Positions 1-8,908 of a stretch of DNA of 64,000 nucleotides are shown here, piece after piece. This stretch comes from Polaribacter sp. L3A8. GTDB lineage: Bacteria > Bacteroidota > Bacteroidia > Flavobacteriales > Flavobacteriaceae. Position 1 is the first letter of the stretch; every line of letters begins with the position of its first letter. Under the pieces are notes generated by a model. That model did not search any database and was not told the DNA's origin. It saw only the letters and a program-made list of their open reading frames with translations. The stretch lies in the NCBI RefSeq assembly GCF_009796785.1, contig NZ_CP047026.1:186001-250000 (forward strand), given 5' to 3'. The translations under genes and the position numbers were made by a program.

Positions 1-1548
1 GGTACAAACTTTGCTGCAATAGAAATTTCGGAACGTACTTTAATCGATGAAATTTATCCGCCTTTTGAGGCTGCAGTAAAAGATGCTAAATCATTAGGTA
101 TTATGGCTTCTCATGGAGATTTAAATGGAGTAGCAAGTCACGGAAACCCAGCGTTACTTACTGGTGTTTTAAGAGATCAGTGGAATTTTAAAGGGTATGT
201 AGTTTCAGATGCAAATGATATTGGTCGTTTACATTATTTTATGAAAGTAGCAGAAACTCCAGAAGCAGCTACTCAAATGGGGTTAGAGGCAGGAGTTGAT
301 ATTGATTTGTATGCAGAAGATGCGTATGCTTTGTTACCAGAAATGGTAAAAAAGAACCCTGCATTAGAAAAACTGATTGATAGATCTGTAAGACGTGTGT
401 TACGTACTAAATTTATTTTAGGTTTGTTTGATCAACCTTACATCAAAATAAAAGAAGTAAAAAAAGGAGTGAGAGCTAAATCTTCTTTAGAATTAGCTAA
501 AGAGGCAGATTTAGAGTCTATTATTTTGTTAAAAAATAAAACGAACACTTTGCCTTTAGATAGTAAAAAAGCTACTAAAATAGCTTTGTTAGGGCCACTT
601 GTTAAAGAAAACACACAGGCTATGTTCGAGTCTGTGGTTGGAAATAAAATTAAGTTTTTAACAAAAAAAGGATTCAACCTTACAGATGGTAAAGGAGGAA
701 ATCCTAAATTATTAAATACAGATTCTGCAGTTATTGATGATATGGTTGCTTTAGCTAAACAAGCAGACGTTGCCGTTTTATTTGTAGGTGGAGATGAATT
801 TACTTCTAAAGAAGCTTTTTTTACGAATGCAATAGGAGATAGAGCAACTATAGAGCCTGTGGGAGCACAAGATGAATTGGTAAAAAGAGTAAAAGCTTTA
901 GGGAAACCAGTAATTGTAGTTTTAAAACACAGAAGAACCTTATCTATAAACACAATTTCTGAACAAGCAGATGCTATTTTAGATACTTGGGATTTAAGTG
1001 AATTTGGAGACCAATCTACAGCTAAAATTATTTTTGGAGAAGCTTCTCCTTCAGGTAAGTTACCTGTTACCGTTCCTAGATCAATTGGTCAATTACCATA
1101 TCATTATAGTATGAAGGAAATCAATTATAAAAAAGGATATTTATTTTTAAAAGAAGGACCTTTATATCCTTTCGGTTATGGTTTAAGTTATGCTTCTTTT
1201 GATTATTCTGATTTAAAATTATCTAAAAATGAAATTACACCAACATCAGAAATAGAAGTAAGTGTTACCATTAAAAATACTGGAAAAGTAAAAGCAAAAG
1301 AGGTAGTACAAATGTATGTAAAAGATCAAATAGGTTCTGTAACAAGACCAGACAAAGAATTAAAAGCATTTGATAAAATTGAATTAAATCCAGGAGAAAG
1401 TAAAGTGGTAACGTTTAAAGTAACTCCAGAAATGTTAGCATTTACTGGAATTAAAATGGAAAAAACTTTAGAGTCTGGAGATTATACATTAATGGTAGGT
1501 ACATCTTCTAAAGAGTATTTAGAAACAACATTTAAATTAAAAAAATAA
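1..1548 (+). CDS. GH3 family glycoside hydrolase (beta-xylosidase/beta-glucosidase type), 5' end cut by window
   Basis: The reading frame is open from base 1, so the gene begins upstream; the first in-frame ATG at 103 is internal. The visible 515 residues start in the GH3 TIM barrel with a typical segment ([16 protein letters not shown]), followed by the nucleophile region [11 protein letters not shown] (Asp at residue 70 of the visible part). An alpha/beta sandwich domain follows, and a fibronectin-III-like domain forms the last 120 residues ([16 protein letters not shown]). GH3 enzymes release beta-linked xylose or glucose from the non-reducing end of oligosaccharides. Beside GH105 and the xylose catabolic genes, a beta-xylosidase role on xylose-containing ulvan fragments is a fair inference, but substrate cannot be read from sequence. 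The GH105 start codon follows its stop with a 2-base gap, so the two are co-transcribed. Confidence 0.9.
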   Translation, partial: GTNFAAIEISERTLIDEIYPPFEAAVKDAKSLGIMASHGDLNGVASHGNPALLTGVLRDQWNFKGYVVSDANDIGRLHYFMKVAETPEAATQMGLEAGVDIDLYAEDAYALLPEMVKKNPALEKLIDRSVRRVLRTKFILGLFDQPYIKIKEVKKGVRAKSSLELAKEADLESIILLKNKTNTLPLDSKKATKIALLGPLVKENTQAMFESVVGNKIKFLTKKGFNLTDGKGGNPKLLNTDSAVIDDMVALAKQADVAVLFVGGDEFTSKEAFFTNAIGDRATIEPVGAQDELVKRVKALGKPVIVVLKHRRTLSINTISEQADAILDTWDLSEFGDQSTAKIIFGEASPSGKLPVTVPRSIGQLPYHYSMKEINYKKGYLFLKEGPLYPFGYGLSYASFDYSDLKLSKNEITPTSEIEVSVTIKNTGKVKAKEVVQMYVKDQIGSVTRPDKELKAFDKIELNPGESKVVTFKVTPEMLAFTGIKMEKTLESGDYTLMVGTSSKEYLETTFKLKK

Positions 1549-1550
1549 AA

Positions 1551-2684
1551 ATGAATAAATCACTTTTAACATTATTTGCAGTTTTTACACTTATTAGCTG
1601 CTCGGTAGCACAAAAAACTGTTTCTACAGTAGTTTTAAATAATACAGAAATTAAGGCTTCTATGATAAAAGCTTTAGAATGGCAAGAAACACATCCAATA
1701 ATGGCAATTGCACCTTCCGATTGGACAAATGGGGCTTATTACGTTGGTGTTGCTAGAGCGCATCAAGCAACCAAGGATATGATGTATATGGCCGCTTTAA
1801 AAAATCAAGGATATAATAATGATTGGAAACCTTATAAGAGAATTTATCATGCAGATGATATTGCTATTTCATACAGTTATTTGTATGTGGAAATGACAGA
1901 GAAAAGAAGAAACTTTGTAGATCTAGATCCAACTAAAAAATTCTTAGATGAGCATTTATATGAATCAAATAAATGGAAAGAAGGAAATTCTAAAGATATT
2001 AAGGGAGAAACCATTTTATGGTGGTGGTGTGATGCGTTATTTATGGCACCTCCGGTAATTAATTTATATGCAAAACAAACTAAAGATTTAAAATATTTAG
2101 ATGCAATGCATAAATATTATATGGAAACTTACAATCGTTTGTATAATAAAGAAGAGAATTTGTTTGCAAGAGATATGCGTTATGTGTGGACTGGTTCTAA
2201 AAAAGATTTAAAAGAACCAAATGGAGAAAAAATATTTTGGTCTAGAGGAAATGGATGGGTACTTGGAGGTTTAGCATTGTTATTAGACGATATGCCAAAA
2301 GATTATAAACATAGAGCTTTTTATGAGAACCTTTATATGGAAATGGCTGCTAAAATTTTAGCTATTCAGCCAGAAGATGGATTATGGAGAACGAGTTTGT
2401 TGTGTCCAGAAACGTATAATCACGGAGAAGTAAGCGGAAGCGGTTTTTACACATTTGCTTTAGCTTGGGGTATTAATAATGGTCTTTTAAAAGAATCTAA
2501 ATACTTACCAGCAGTTAAAAAAGCATGGACTGCTTTAATGGCTTGTCAAAAAGAAGATGGTAAAATTGGTTGGGTGCAAAATATTGGTGCATCTCCAGAG
2601 CCAGCAAGTACAGATAGTTGGCAAAATTTTGGTACAGGAGCCTACTTATTAGCAGGTAGTGAAGTTTTAAAATTAAAAAACTAA
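1551..2684 (+). CDS. GH105 unsaturated uronyl hydrolase, lipoprotein
   Basis: The 377-residue protein has a lipoprotein signal ending in LISC (Cys17), placing it on a periplasmic membrane face or the surface. The rest has the (alpha/alpha)6 GH88/GH105 pattern, with [11 protein letters not shown] (residues 100-110) and [13 protein letters not shown] around Asp161, the expected catalytic acid. GH105 enzymes hydrate the 4,5-unsaturated uronic acid left at the non-reducing end by lyases and release it. In ulvan loci this is the step after ulvan lyase. It lies directly behind the GH3 gene, and a 14-bp inverted repeat follows it. Substrate (unsaturated glucuronyl-rhamnose) is inferred from context. 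Confidence 0.9.
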   Translation: MNKSLLTLFAVFTLISCSVAQKTVSTVVLNNTEIKASMIKALEWQETHPIMAIAPSDWTNGAYYVGVARAHQATKDMMYMAALKNQGYNNDWKPYKRIYHADDIAISYSYLYVEMTEKRRNFVDLDPTKKFLDEHLYESNKWKEGNSKDIKGETILWWWCDALFMAPPVINLYAKQTKDLKYLDAMHKYYMETYNRLYNKEENLFARDMRYVWTGSKKDLKEPNGEKIFWSRGNGWVLGGLALLLDDMPKDYKHRAFYENLYMEMAAKILAIQPEDGLWRTSLLCPETYNHGEVSGSGFYTFALAWGINNGLLKESKYLPAVKKAWTALMACQKEDGKIGWVQNIGASPEPASTDSWQNFGTGAYLLAGSEVLKLKN

Positions 2685-2697
2685 AACTTTAATAAAG

Positions 2698-2751
2698 ATA
2701 CCTTATTTGTTCACTTTTTATATTCAATTAAAAAACTAACAAATAAGGTAT
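2698..2751 (+). terminator. Inverted repeat, probable terminator after GH105
   Basis: Perfect 14-bp arms (ATACCTTATTTGTT at 2698-2711 and its complement at 2738-2751) enclose a 26-base loop just after the GH105 stop. The downstream T-run is poor, so an operator is an alternative. Confidence 0.5.
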
Positions 2752-2917
2752 TTAATTCTTCTAACTAAAATAATGTATTATAAATAACCAGGTGATGGTT
2801 GTTTTAACAAGTGTTTAAAAACAACAAAAAGAAAAAATATTTTTTAGATAATACTTTAAAAAATAGTACTAATAAAACGATTAAGTTTTTGTTTTTAATA
2901 CAATAAAAAAAAATAAA

Positions 2918-3235
2918 ATGAAAGAAAGGTTAGCCTTTAAAATGAAATTAAAAGAAGGTAAGCAAGAGGAGTATTATAAAAGACATAATGCTATATGGCC
3001 AGAATTAAAACTTTTATTAAAACAAACCGGTATAAGTGAATATTCTATATTTTTTGATGAAGAAAGCAACTCGCTTTTTGCATTTCAGAAAGTAGAGTTA
3101 GGAGCAAGTTCTCAAGATTTATCAGAAAACCCTATTGTTAAAAAATGGTGGGATTTTATGGCAGATATCATGGAGGTAGCATCAGATAATTCTCCAATAT
3201 CAAAAGAATTAAAAGAGGTTTTTTATTTAGAATAA
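2918..3235 (+). CDS. rhaM: L-rhamnose mutarotase
   Basis: The 105-residue protein matches RhaM over its full length: an RLAFKMKL start, the RHNAIWPEL motif (residues 23-31) with the conserved His, the paired tryptophans KKWWDFMADIM (residues 75-85) and the end SKELKEVFYLE. RhaM interconverts alpha and beta anomers of L-rhamnose in the cytoplasm and supplies the form used by the isomerase. It supports rhamnose as a main product of the locus. The gene is separated from GH105 by the inverted repeat at 2698-2751 and from the GntR gene by 126 bases holding a regulon promoter. The other rhamnose genes recognised here (isomerase-like gene and rhaT) are 54 kb away. Confidence 0.93.
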   Translation: MKERLAFKMKLKEGKQEEYYKRHNAIWPELKLLLKQTGISEYSIFFDEESNSLFAFQKVELGASSQDLSENPIVKKWWDFMADIMEVASDNSPISKELKEVFYLE

Positions 3236-3298
3236 TTCTTAAACAAGTTAACTACCTGTAAAGTAGTTGTTTGTGGAGTGTTTTTTTTTATACCTTTG

Positions 3299-3343
3299 CA
3301 GTACAGAACAGGATGGATTAGAACAAATGTATTTATAAATTTA
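3299..3343 (+). promoter_or_regulatory. Regulon promoter site 1 (upstream of GntR regulator)
   Basis: Direct repeat CAGTACAGAA / CAGGATGGAT at 3299-3318, then 17 bases, then the -7-like TAAATTTA at 3336-3343. Transcription would begin near 3350, close to the start codon at 3362. A TACCTTTG at 3291 with a TTTG about 17 bases before it could be a second, ordinary promoter. Confidence 0.6.
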
Positions 3344-3347
3344 CAAA

Positions 3348-3367
3348 CGTAACAGAACAGAATGGGT
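3348..3367 (+). promoter_or_regulatory. Second repeat copy overlapping the GntR start codon
   Basis: CGTAACAGAA / CAGAATGGGT resembles the site at 3299-3318 (7/10 in the first half, one mismatch to consensus in the second) but has no -7 element behind it. It spans the ATG at 3362. It could be a feedback operator; chance is possible. Confidence 0.3.
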
Positions 3368-4363
3368 AGTAATAAAATTTCTTTAATAATAAAACACCAA
3401 GGAGATATTCCTAAATATCAACAATTAGTAAATGCAATTAATGATGCTATAGCAAAAAATCTTTTAAAGAAAGGAGAGGTTTTACTTTCTGTTAATGCTG
3501 CCTGTAAATTATATAATTTATCTAGAGATACTGTATTTAAAGCTTATACAATTTTAAAAGACAATGGAGTTGTAGATTCAGTACCAAATAAAGGGTATTA
3601 TGTTGCAAATGATACTAAAAAGGTATTGTTGTTATTAGATACGTTTAAAGCTTATAAAGAAGTTTTATACCATTCGTTTGTAAATAACCTACCCAATAAT
3701 GTAATTACCGATGTGCAATTTCATCATTATAATATAGATAATTTTAAAACTATTTTAAATAGTTCTAAAGGTAAATATTATAAATACGTTGTAATGACTT
3801 TTGATCATGTTGATGTACCTGCTGTACTATCAGATATAGAAGATGAAAAGTTGTTACTAATAGATTGGAATGTACATTCTAATAGTAATAATAACTATGT
3901 GTTTCAAGACTTTGGAAAAGCTTTTTTTGAAGTCTTAAAAAGTGCAGAAAATGTATTTAGAAAATATAAAGAAATCGTTTTTTTATATCCAACCTATACC
4001 TATCACTCCATAGAAACAATTACTTATTTTAAAAAATATTGCGAATTATTTCAGTTCAATTATACAGTGGTAACAGAACCGAGTATGTTTAAAGTAGAAG
4101 AAGAGGTAGCCTATATAAGCACAAGTGATAGAATGTTAGGTGTCTTTTTAGAACAATGTAGAGCTAAAGATTTAGAGCCTGGGGTAAATGTTGGCTTTCT
4201 ATCTTATAATGAAACGCCTATGAAAAAATTTATTTATAAAGGAATTTCAGTAGTTTCAACCGACTTTAAAGAATTAGGTACCAAAGCAGCAGAGTTTGTT
4301 ATGCAAGAAAAGCCAATGCAATATTACGTTCCAACTAAATTAACATTAAGAGAATCATTATAA
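3362..4363 (+). CDS. GntR-type transcriptional regulator with periplasmic-binding-like sensor domain
   Basis: The 333-residue protein has an N-terminal winged helix-turn-helix (residues 13-80; PKYQQLVNAINDAI, LSRDTVFKAYTILK, PNKGYYV) of the GntR family. The C-terminal part has the LacI/sugar-binding-protein fold pattern (DVPAVLSDIEDEKLLLIDW, GVNVGFLSYNETPM, FKELGTKAAEFV). Such hybrids are common sugar-responsive regulators in Bacteroidetes. It lies 3 bases before the xylulokinase gene, so xylose or a derivative is the likely effector and the xylose genes the likely targets. Its promoter carries the locus-wide direct repeat, so the xylose module may be switched on together with the polysaccharide genes. 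Confidence 0.85.
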   Translation: MGSNKISLIIKHQGDIPKYQQLVNAINDAIAKNLLKKGEVLLSVNAACKLYNLSRDTVFKAYTILKDNGVVDSVPNKGYYVANDTKKVLLLLDTFKAYKEVLYHSFVNNLPNNVITDVQFHHYNIDNFKTILNSSKGKYYKYVVMTFDHVDVPAVLSDIEDEKLLLIDWNVHSNSNNNYVFQDFGKAFFEVLKSAENVFRKYKEIVFLYPTYTYHSIETITYFKKYCELFQFNYTVVTEPSMFKVEEEVAYISTSDRMLGVFLEQCRAKDLEPGVNVGFLSYNETPMKKFIYKGISVVSTDFKELGTKAAEFVMQEKPMQYYVPTKLTLRESL

Positions 4364-4366
4364 ATT

Positions 4367-5851
4367 ATGTATTACTTAGGATTAGATATAGGGAGTTCTT
4401 CTATAAAAGCAGCATTAGTAGAAATAGCAACAGGAAAAAGTTTAGGAGTTGTACAAGAACCTAAAGAAGAAATGAGCATGTATGCTCATAAAAACGGTTG
4501 GGCAGAACAAAAACCAAGCGATTGGTGGTTGCATATTTGTAATGCCATTACAAGTTTAAAAAAACAATACAACGTAAGCAGAACTCAAATAAAAGGTATT
4601 GGTATTTCGTATCAAATGCACGGTTTGGTTTTGGTAGATAAAAAAGGAAATCCACTTCGTAAAAGTATTATTTGGTGCGATAGTAGAGCCGTAGAAATTG
4701 GTCACAAAGCTTTTGCAGAAATTGGCGAAGAAAAATGTGCATCACATTTATTAAACTCACCAGCAAATTTTACAGCATCTAAATTAAAATGGGTACAAGA
4801 AAATGAGCCTGATATTTACAATCAGATTCACAAATTTATGTTGCCAGGAGATTATGTGGCGTACAAATTCTCAAACAAAATAAACACTACCATATCAGGG
4901 CTATCAGAAGGTATCTTTTGGGATTTTAAAGAAAACACTGTTGCAGCGTTTTTATTAGAATACTATGGAATCGATAAAAATTTGGTGCCAGATATTGTAG
5001 ACACTTTCGGAATTCAATCTTTCGTAGATGAAAAAGGAGAAGCAGAAAGCGGAATTGCAACCGGAACACCAATTCTTTATAGAGCAGGAGACCAACCCAA
5101 TAACGCGTTATCTTTAAACGTATTTAACCCAGGCGAAGTTGCAGCAACAGGTGGTACATCTGGCGTTGTCTATGCCGTAACTGATAATTTATCTGGTAAA
5201 GAAAGTACCCGAGTTAACAATTTTGCACACGTAAATTATGCTACAGAAAATAAAAGAATTGGTAAACTATTAAACATCAACGGAGCCGGAATTCAGTACC
5301 GTTGGCTGTTAAATAACTTAGCTGTAGATTCTTACGAAGAGATGAATAATTTAGCATCAGAAATCCCTGTAGGATCAGATGGCGTATGCTTAATTCCTTT
5401 TGGTAACGGAGCAGAACGCATGCTAAATAACAAAGAAATTGGAACTCGTATTGTAAACATGAACCTTAATAATCACCACAAAGGCCACATGTGTAGAGCC
5501 GCCTTAGAAGGCATTGCATTCTCATTTGTTTACGGAATGGAGATTTTAAAATCAGACGGCATAAAGCCAAGTGTTATTAGAGCAGGAAACGATAATTTGT
5601 TTCGTTCAGAAATATTTGCAAACACTGTAGCAACGCTAATTCAACAAGAAATAGAAATTTACAATACCACAGGTGCCATTGGTGCAGCACGAGCGGCAAA
5701 TTTACACAAAGGAGATTTTGAAGCTTTCGGAAAAGCTATTATGGACAATGACCATGTAATGACTTTTATGCCTTTTAAAGACCAAAAACCGTATTTAGAA
5801 GCTTATAACAATTGGAAAAAGGAATTAGAACTGGTTTTAAAAAATAAATAA
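4367..5851 (+). CDS. xylB: Xylulokinase (FGGY kinase)
   Basis: The 494-residue FGGY-family kinase has the N-terminal phosphate-binding loop GLDIGSSSIKAAL, the sugar-contact segment YQMHGLVLVD, and RAGDQPNNALSLN with the probable catalytic base Asp242; the ATP-binding half ends in GAIGAARAA. It phosphorylates D-xylulose to xylulose 5-phosphate in the cytoplasm. It follows the GntR gene by 3 bases and precedes xylose isomerase, the normal xylAB pairing, which separates it from rhamnulokinase or glycerol kinase. A dispersed repeat lies between it and xylA. Confidence 0.93.
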   Translation: MYYLGLDIGSSSIKAALVEIATGKSLGVVQEPKEEMSMYAHKNGWAEQKPSDWWLHICNAITSLKKQYNVSRTQIKGIGISYQMHGLVLVDKKGNPLRKSIIWCDSRAVEIGHKAFAEIGEEKCASHLLNSPANFTASKLKWVQENEPDIYNQIHKFMLPGDYVAYKFSNKINTTISGLSEGIFWDFKENTVAAFLLEYYGIDKNLVPDIVDTFGIQSFVDEKGEAESGIATGTPILYRAGDQPNNALSLNVFNPGEVAATGGTSGVVYAVTDNLSGKESTRVNNFAHVNYATENKRIGKLLNINGAGIQYRWLLNNLAVDSYEEMNNLASEIPVGSDGVCLIPFGNGAERMLNNKEIGTRIVNMNLNNHHKGHMCRAALEGIAFSFVYGMEILKSDGIKPSVIRAGNDNLFRSEIFANTVATLIQQEIEIYNTTGAIGAARAANLHKGDFEAFGKAIMDNDHVMTFMPFKDQKPYLEAYNNWKKELELVLKNK

Positions 5852-5862
5852 AAAAAAGAATG

Positions 5863-5959
5863 TTTTGGGCGTTCCCTAAAAAGGTCGGGCTTTACGCACT
5901 CGCTTTTTTTACTTAAAAAAGTAAAAAAGAGCTCAAACAGATGCTTCAATCCCTAACGC
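5863..5959. repeat. Dispersed flavobacterial repeat (GGGCGTTCCC ... CTTCAATCCCTAACGC)
   Basis: The segment begins TTTTGGGCGTTCCCTAA, continues GGTCGGGCTTTACGC, has an internal hairpin (CTTTTTTTACTT with its near-complement) and ends GCTTCAATCCCTAACGC. I recognise this start and end combination from intergenic repeats in many Flavobacteriia genomes. It is the only copy I see in the window. It sits in the 155-base gap between xylB and xylA and may act as a terminator or processing site. Confidence 0.6.
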
Positions 5960-6006
5960 AAAACAAATTACAATTACACGAATAAACAATTAAATAATAT
6001 TTAAAA

Positions 6007-7323
6007 ATGGCAAATAAAGAATATTTTAAAGGAATCGAAAAAATTCAATTCGAAGGTAAAGAGTCAGACAATCCAATGGCTTTTAAATACTACAATCCAG
6101 ATCAGGTAGTAGCAGGAAAAACAATGCGTGAGCATTTTAAATTTGCTATTGCATATTGGCATACATTCTGCGGACAAGGAGGAGATCCTTTTGGACCAGG
6201 AACACAAAATTTTGCTTGGGATCAATCATCAGACCCTATTCAAGCCGCAAAAGACAAAGCAGATGCTGCTTTTGAATTTATCAACAAAATGGGATTTGAC
6301 TATTTCTGTTTTCATGATTACGATTTAGTACAAGAAGGCGCAACCTTTGCAGAATCAGAAGCAAGATTAAACACCATTACAGATTACATCAAAGGAAAAC
6401 AAGCAGAGACTGGTGTAAAATTATTATGGGGAACAGCCAACTGTTTTTCTAACCCACGTTACATGAACGGAGCTTCTACAAACCCAGATTTTAATGTAGT
6501 TGCCAGAGCAGGAGGTCAAGTTAAATTGGCTTTAGATGCAACCATTAAATTAGGTGGAGAGAATTATGTTTTTTGGGGAGGTAGAGAAGGTTACATGTCT
6601 TTATTAAACACAGACATGGGACGCGAATTAGACCACATGGGACAATTCTTAACCATGGCAAGAGATTATGCAAGAGCACAAGGTTTTAAAGGAACTTTCT
6701 TTATAGAACCAAAACCAATGGAGCCAATGAAACATCAATACGATTTTGATTCTGCTACAGCTATTGGGTTCTTAAAAGAATACGGTTTAGACAAAGATTT
6801 TAAAATGAACATTGAGGTAAACCACGCAACCTTAGCACAACATACTATGCAACACGAATTAGCAGTTGCAGCCAAAGCAGGCATGTTAGGAAGTATAGAT
6901 GCAAACAGAGGCGATTACCAAAACGGTTGGGATACAGATCAATTTCCAAACAACATACAAGAAACTACAGAGGCAATGTTAGTTTTCTTAGAAGCAGGAG
7001 GTTTACAAGGTGGTGGAGTTAATTTTGATGCAAAAATTAGAAGAAACTCTACAGATATGGAAGATGTTTTTCATGCACATATTGGTGGAGCAGATACCTT
7101 TGCAAGAGCATTATTAACTGCAGACAAAATTATGACTTCTTCTGCTTATAACTCTTTAAGAACACAAAGATATAGTTCTTTTGATGCAGGAAAAGGAAAA
7201 GATTTTGAAGCAGGGAAATTACAACTTTCAGACTTGTATAAAATAGCTCAAGAAAATGGAGAATTAAGTTTGCAAAGTGGTAAACAAGAATTGTTTGAGA
7301 ATATTATCAATCAATATATTTAA
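6007..7323 (+). CDS. xylA: Xylose isomerase
   Basis: The 438-residue protein is the usual length for class II xylose isomerase. Motifs include FCFHDYDL with catalytic His103, [14 protein letters not shown] (residues 200-213), the metal-site segment FIEPKPMEP with Glu234 and Lys236, [13 protein letters not shown] and GSIDANRGD. It converts D-xylose to D-xylulose in the cytoplasm with divalent metals. It is preceded by xylB and followed by a strong hairpin and the sugar transporter gene, forming a complete xylose uptake and entry module. Confidence 0.97.
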   Translation: MANKEYFKGIEKIQFEGKESDNPMAFKYYNPDQVVAGKTMREHFKFAIAYWHTFCGQGGDPFGPGTQNFAWDQSSDPIQAAKDKADAAFEFINKMGFDYFCFHDYDLVQEGATFAESEARLNTITDYIKGKQAETGVKLLWGTANCFSNPRYMNGASTNPDFNVVARAGGQVKLALDATIKLGGENYVFWGGREGYMSLLNTDMGRELDHMGQFLTMARDYARAQGFKGTFFIEPKPMEPMKHQYDFDSATAIGFLKEYGLDKDFKMNIEVNHATLAQHTMQHELAVAAKAGMLGSIDANRGDYQNGWDTDQFPNNIQETTEAMLVFLEAGGLQGGGVNFDAKIRRNSTDMEDVFHAHIGGADTFARALLTADKIMTSSAYNSLRTQRYSSFDAGKGKDFEAGKLQLSDLYKIAQENGELSLQSGKQELFENIINQYI

Positions 7324-7330
7324 TAATATA

Positions 7331-7369
7331 AGGCCTTTTAGAAGTAATATTCTAAAAGGTCTTTTTTAT
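7331..7369 (+). terminator. Rho-independent terminator after xylA
   Basis: A 13-bp stem (AGGCCTTTTAGAA with its complement, one G-T pair) around a short loop, followed by a T-run to about 7368. Confidence 0.8.
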
Positions 7370-7403
7370 AACATTTCAATAGCAATTAACTAAATACATA
7401 TTT

Positions 7404-8828
7404 ATGGCAAAATCAACAAATTCAGGATATCTTTTAAAACTTACTTTAGTAGCAACTTTAGGAGGTTTATTATTTGGGTATGACACAGGTGTAATTTCAG
7501 GAACCGTAGGTTCTTTAGATAGTTTTTTTGTCATCCCTAAAGGATTGTCAGAAACAGCAGCAAGTGCTTTTAAAGGCTTTTTAGTATCCAGTGCTTTGAT
7601 TGGATGTATCATTGGAGGAATCTTTAGTGGAGTAGTAAGTAAAAAATTAGGTAGAAAAAAAGGATTAATTCTTGCCGCAGTTTTATTTTTAATTTCAGCT
7701 TTAGGCTCATCAATGCCAGAAATGTTCTTAGCACCAATTGGCGAATTAGATCATACTTTTTCATCAATTTTTATTGTATACAGAATTATTGGAGGTATTG
7801 GAGTTGGTTTAGCTTCTATGTTATCACCATTATATATTGCAGAAATAGCACCAGCAGATAGTAGAGGTAAGTTGGTTTCTTTTAATCAATTAGCTATTGT
7901 TGGTGGTTTTATGGTGGTTTATTTTGTAAACTACTTTATTTCTAGAGGTGGTGGTTCAGACGCTTGGTTAAATGAAATTGGTTGGAGATGGATGTTTGCT
8001 TCAGAGGTAATACCTGCAGGTTTGTTTTTAGGACTTTTATTCTTTGTACCAGATACACCACGTTCTTTGGTGTTGAGAAATAAATCTGAAGAAGCCTTAG
8101 ATGTGTTAATAAAAGTAAATGGAGAAAAAGAAGGTGTTAGTATTTTGGCAGAAATACAAGACTCTATGGATGAAAAAACATCCGGAAATTTGTTGTCTTT
8201 TGGTTGGTTAGTCATTATTATTGGAGTTTTACTTTCTATTTTTCAACAATTTGTAGGGATTAATGTAGTGTTATATTACGCTCCAGAAATTTTCAAAACC
8301 ATCTCGTCTGGTACAGATAGTGCCTTGTTAATGACCATTATTGTAGGTATTGTTAACTTCTTATTTACCATTGTTGCTGTAAAAACAGTAGATAAATATG
8401 GTAGAAAACCATTAATGATTATTGGAGCAGCAGGTATGGCAGTAGCCATGGTAAGCTTAGGTTTTGTGTTTTATGTAGGAGCAACAGGTTATTTGGCATT
8501 GTTTTGTATGATGTTGTATGTTGCAAGTTTTGCAATGAGTTGGGGACCTGTAACTTGGGTTTTATTAGCAGAGATTTTTCCAAATAAAATTAGAGGAAAA
8601 GCTTTGGCAATTGCAGTTGCAGCTCAATGGATTTCTAACTATTTAGTGTCTTTAACATTCCCGATGATGAATGATAATTCATACCTAACAGGACTATTTA
8701 ATCATGGTTTTGCGTATTGGGTATATGGAATTATGAGTGTTCTGGCAATGTTATTTATTATGAAATATGTTCCAGAAACAAAGGGTAAAACTTTAGAAGA
8801 AATGGAAAGTCTTTGGAAAAAAAAGTAA
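7404..8828 (+). CDS. xylE: MFS sugar porter, probable xylose:H+ symporter
   Basis: The 474-residue protein has the 12-helix sugar-porter signature: GYDTGVISGT in helix 1, KKLGRKKGL between helices 2 and 3, QQFVGINVVLYYAPEIF in helix 7, DKYGRKPLM, and PETKGKTLEEME at the C-terminus. Sugar porters of this type import D-xylose, arabinose, glucose or galactose with protons across the inner membrane. The position between xylA and transketolase makes xylose the best substrate guess; the symbol is given on that basis. Confidence 0.85.
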   Translation: MAKSTNSGYLLKLTLVATLGGLLFGYDTGVISGTVGSLDSFFVIPKGLSETAASAFKGFLVSSALIGCIIGGIFSGVVSKKLGRKKGLILAAVLFLISALGSSMPEMFLAPIGELDHTFSSIFIVYRIIGGIGVGLASMLSPLYIAEIAPADSRGKLVSFNQLAIVGGFMVVYFVNYFISRGGGSDAWLNEIGWRWMFASEVIPAGLFLGLLFFVPDTPRSLVLRNKSEEALDVLIKVNGEKEGVSILAEIQDSMDEKTSGNLLSFGWLVIIIGVLLSIFQQFVGINVVLYYAPEIFKTISSGTDSALLMTIIVGIVNFLFTIVAVKTVDKYGRKPLMIIGAAGMAVAMVSLGFVFYVGATGYLALFCMMLYVASFAMSWGPVTWVLLAEIFPNKIRGKALAIAVAAQWISNYLVSLTFPMMNDNSYLTGLFNHGFAYWVYGIMSVLAMLFIMKYVPETKGKTLEEMESLWKKK

Positions 8829-8855
8829 TAAAAAAATCAATTTAGAATAATTATT

Positions 8856-8894
8856 AAACCCAATTGATTGCATCATATTCAATTGGGTTTATTT
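8856..8894 (+). terminator. Hairpin terminator between transporter and transketolase
   Basis: A 12-bp perfect stem (AAACCCAATTGA / TCAATTGGGTTT) with an 11-base loop and a broken T-run, ending only 15 bases before the transketolase start, so it may act as a partial terminator. Confidence 0.65.
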
Positions 8895-8908
8895 ATAAAT
8901 AACTAATA

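Noticed and set aside
438..953. 171-codon minus-strand ORF opposite GH3
   Set aside because: It is antisense to a clearly conserved GH3 frame and has no recognisable domain; a codon-bias shadow.
2781..2820. CAGGTGATGGTT upstream of rhaM as a regulon site
   Set aside because: The half-site has a two-base insertion, the first half is absent and the -7 spacing is wrong.
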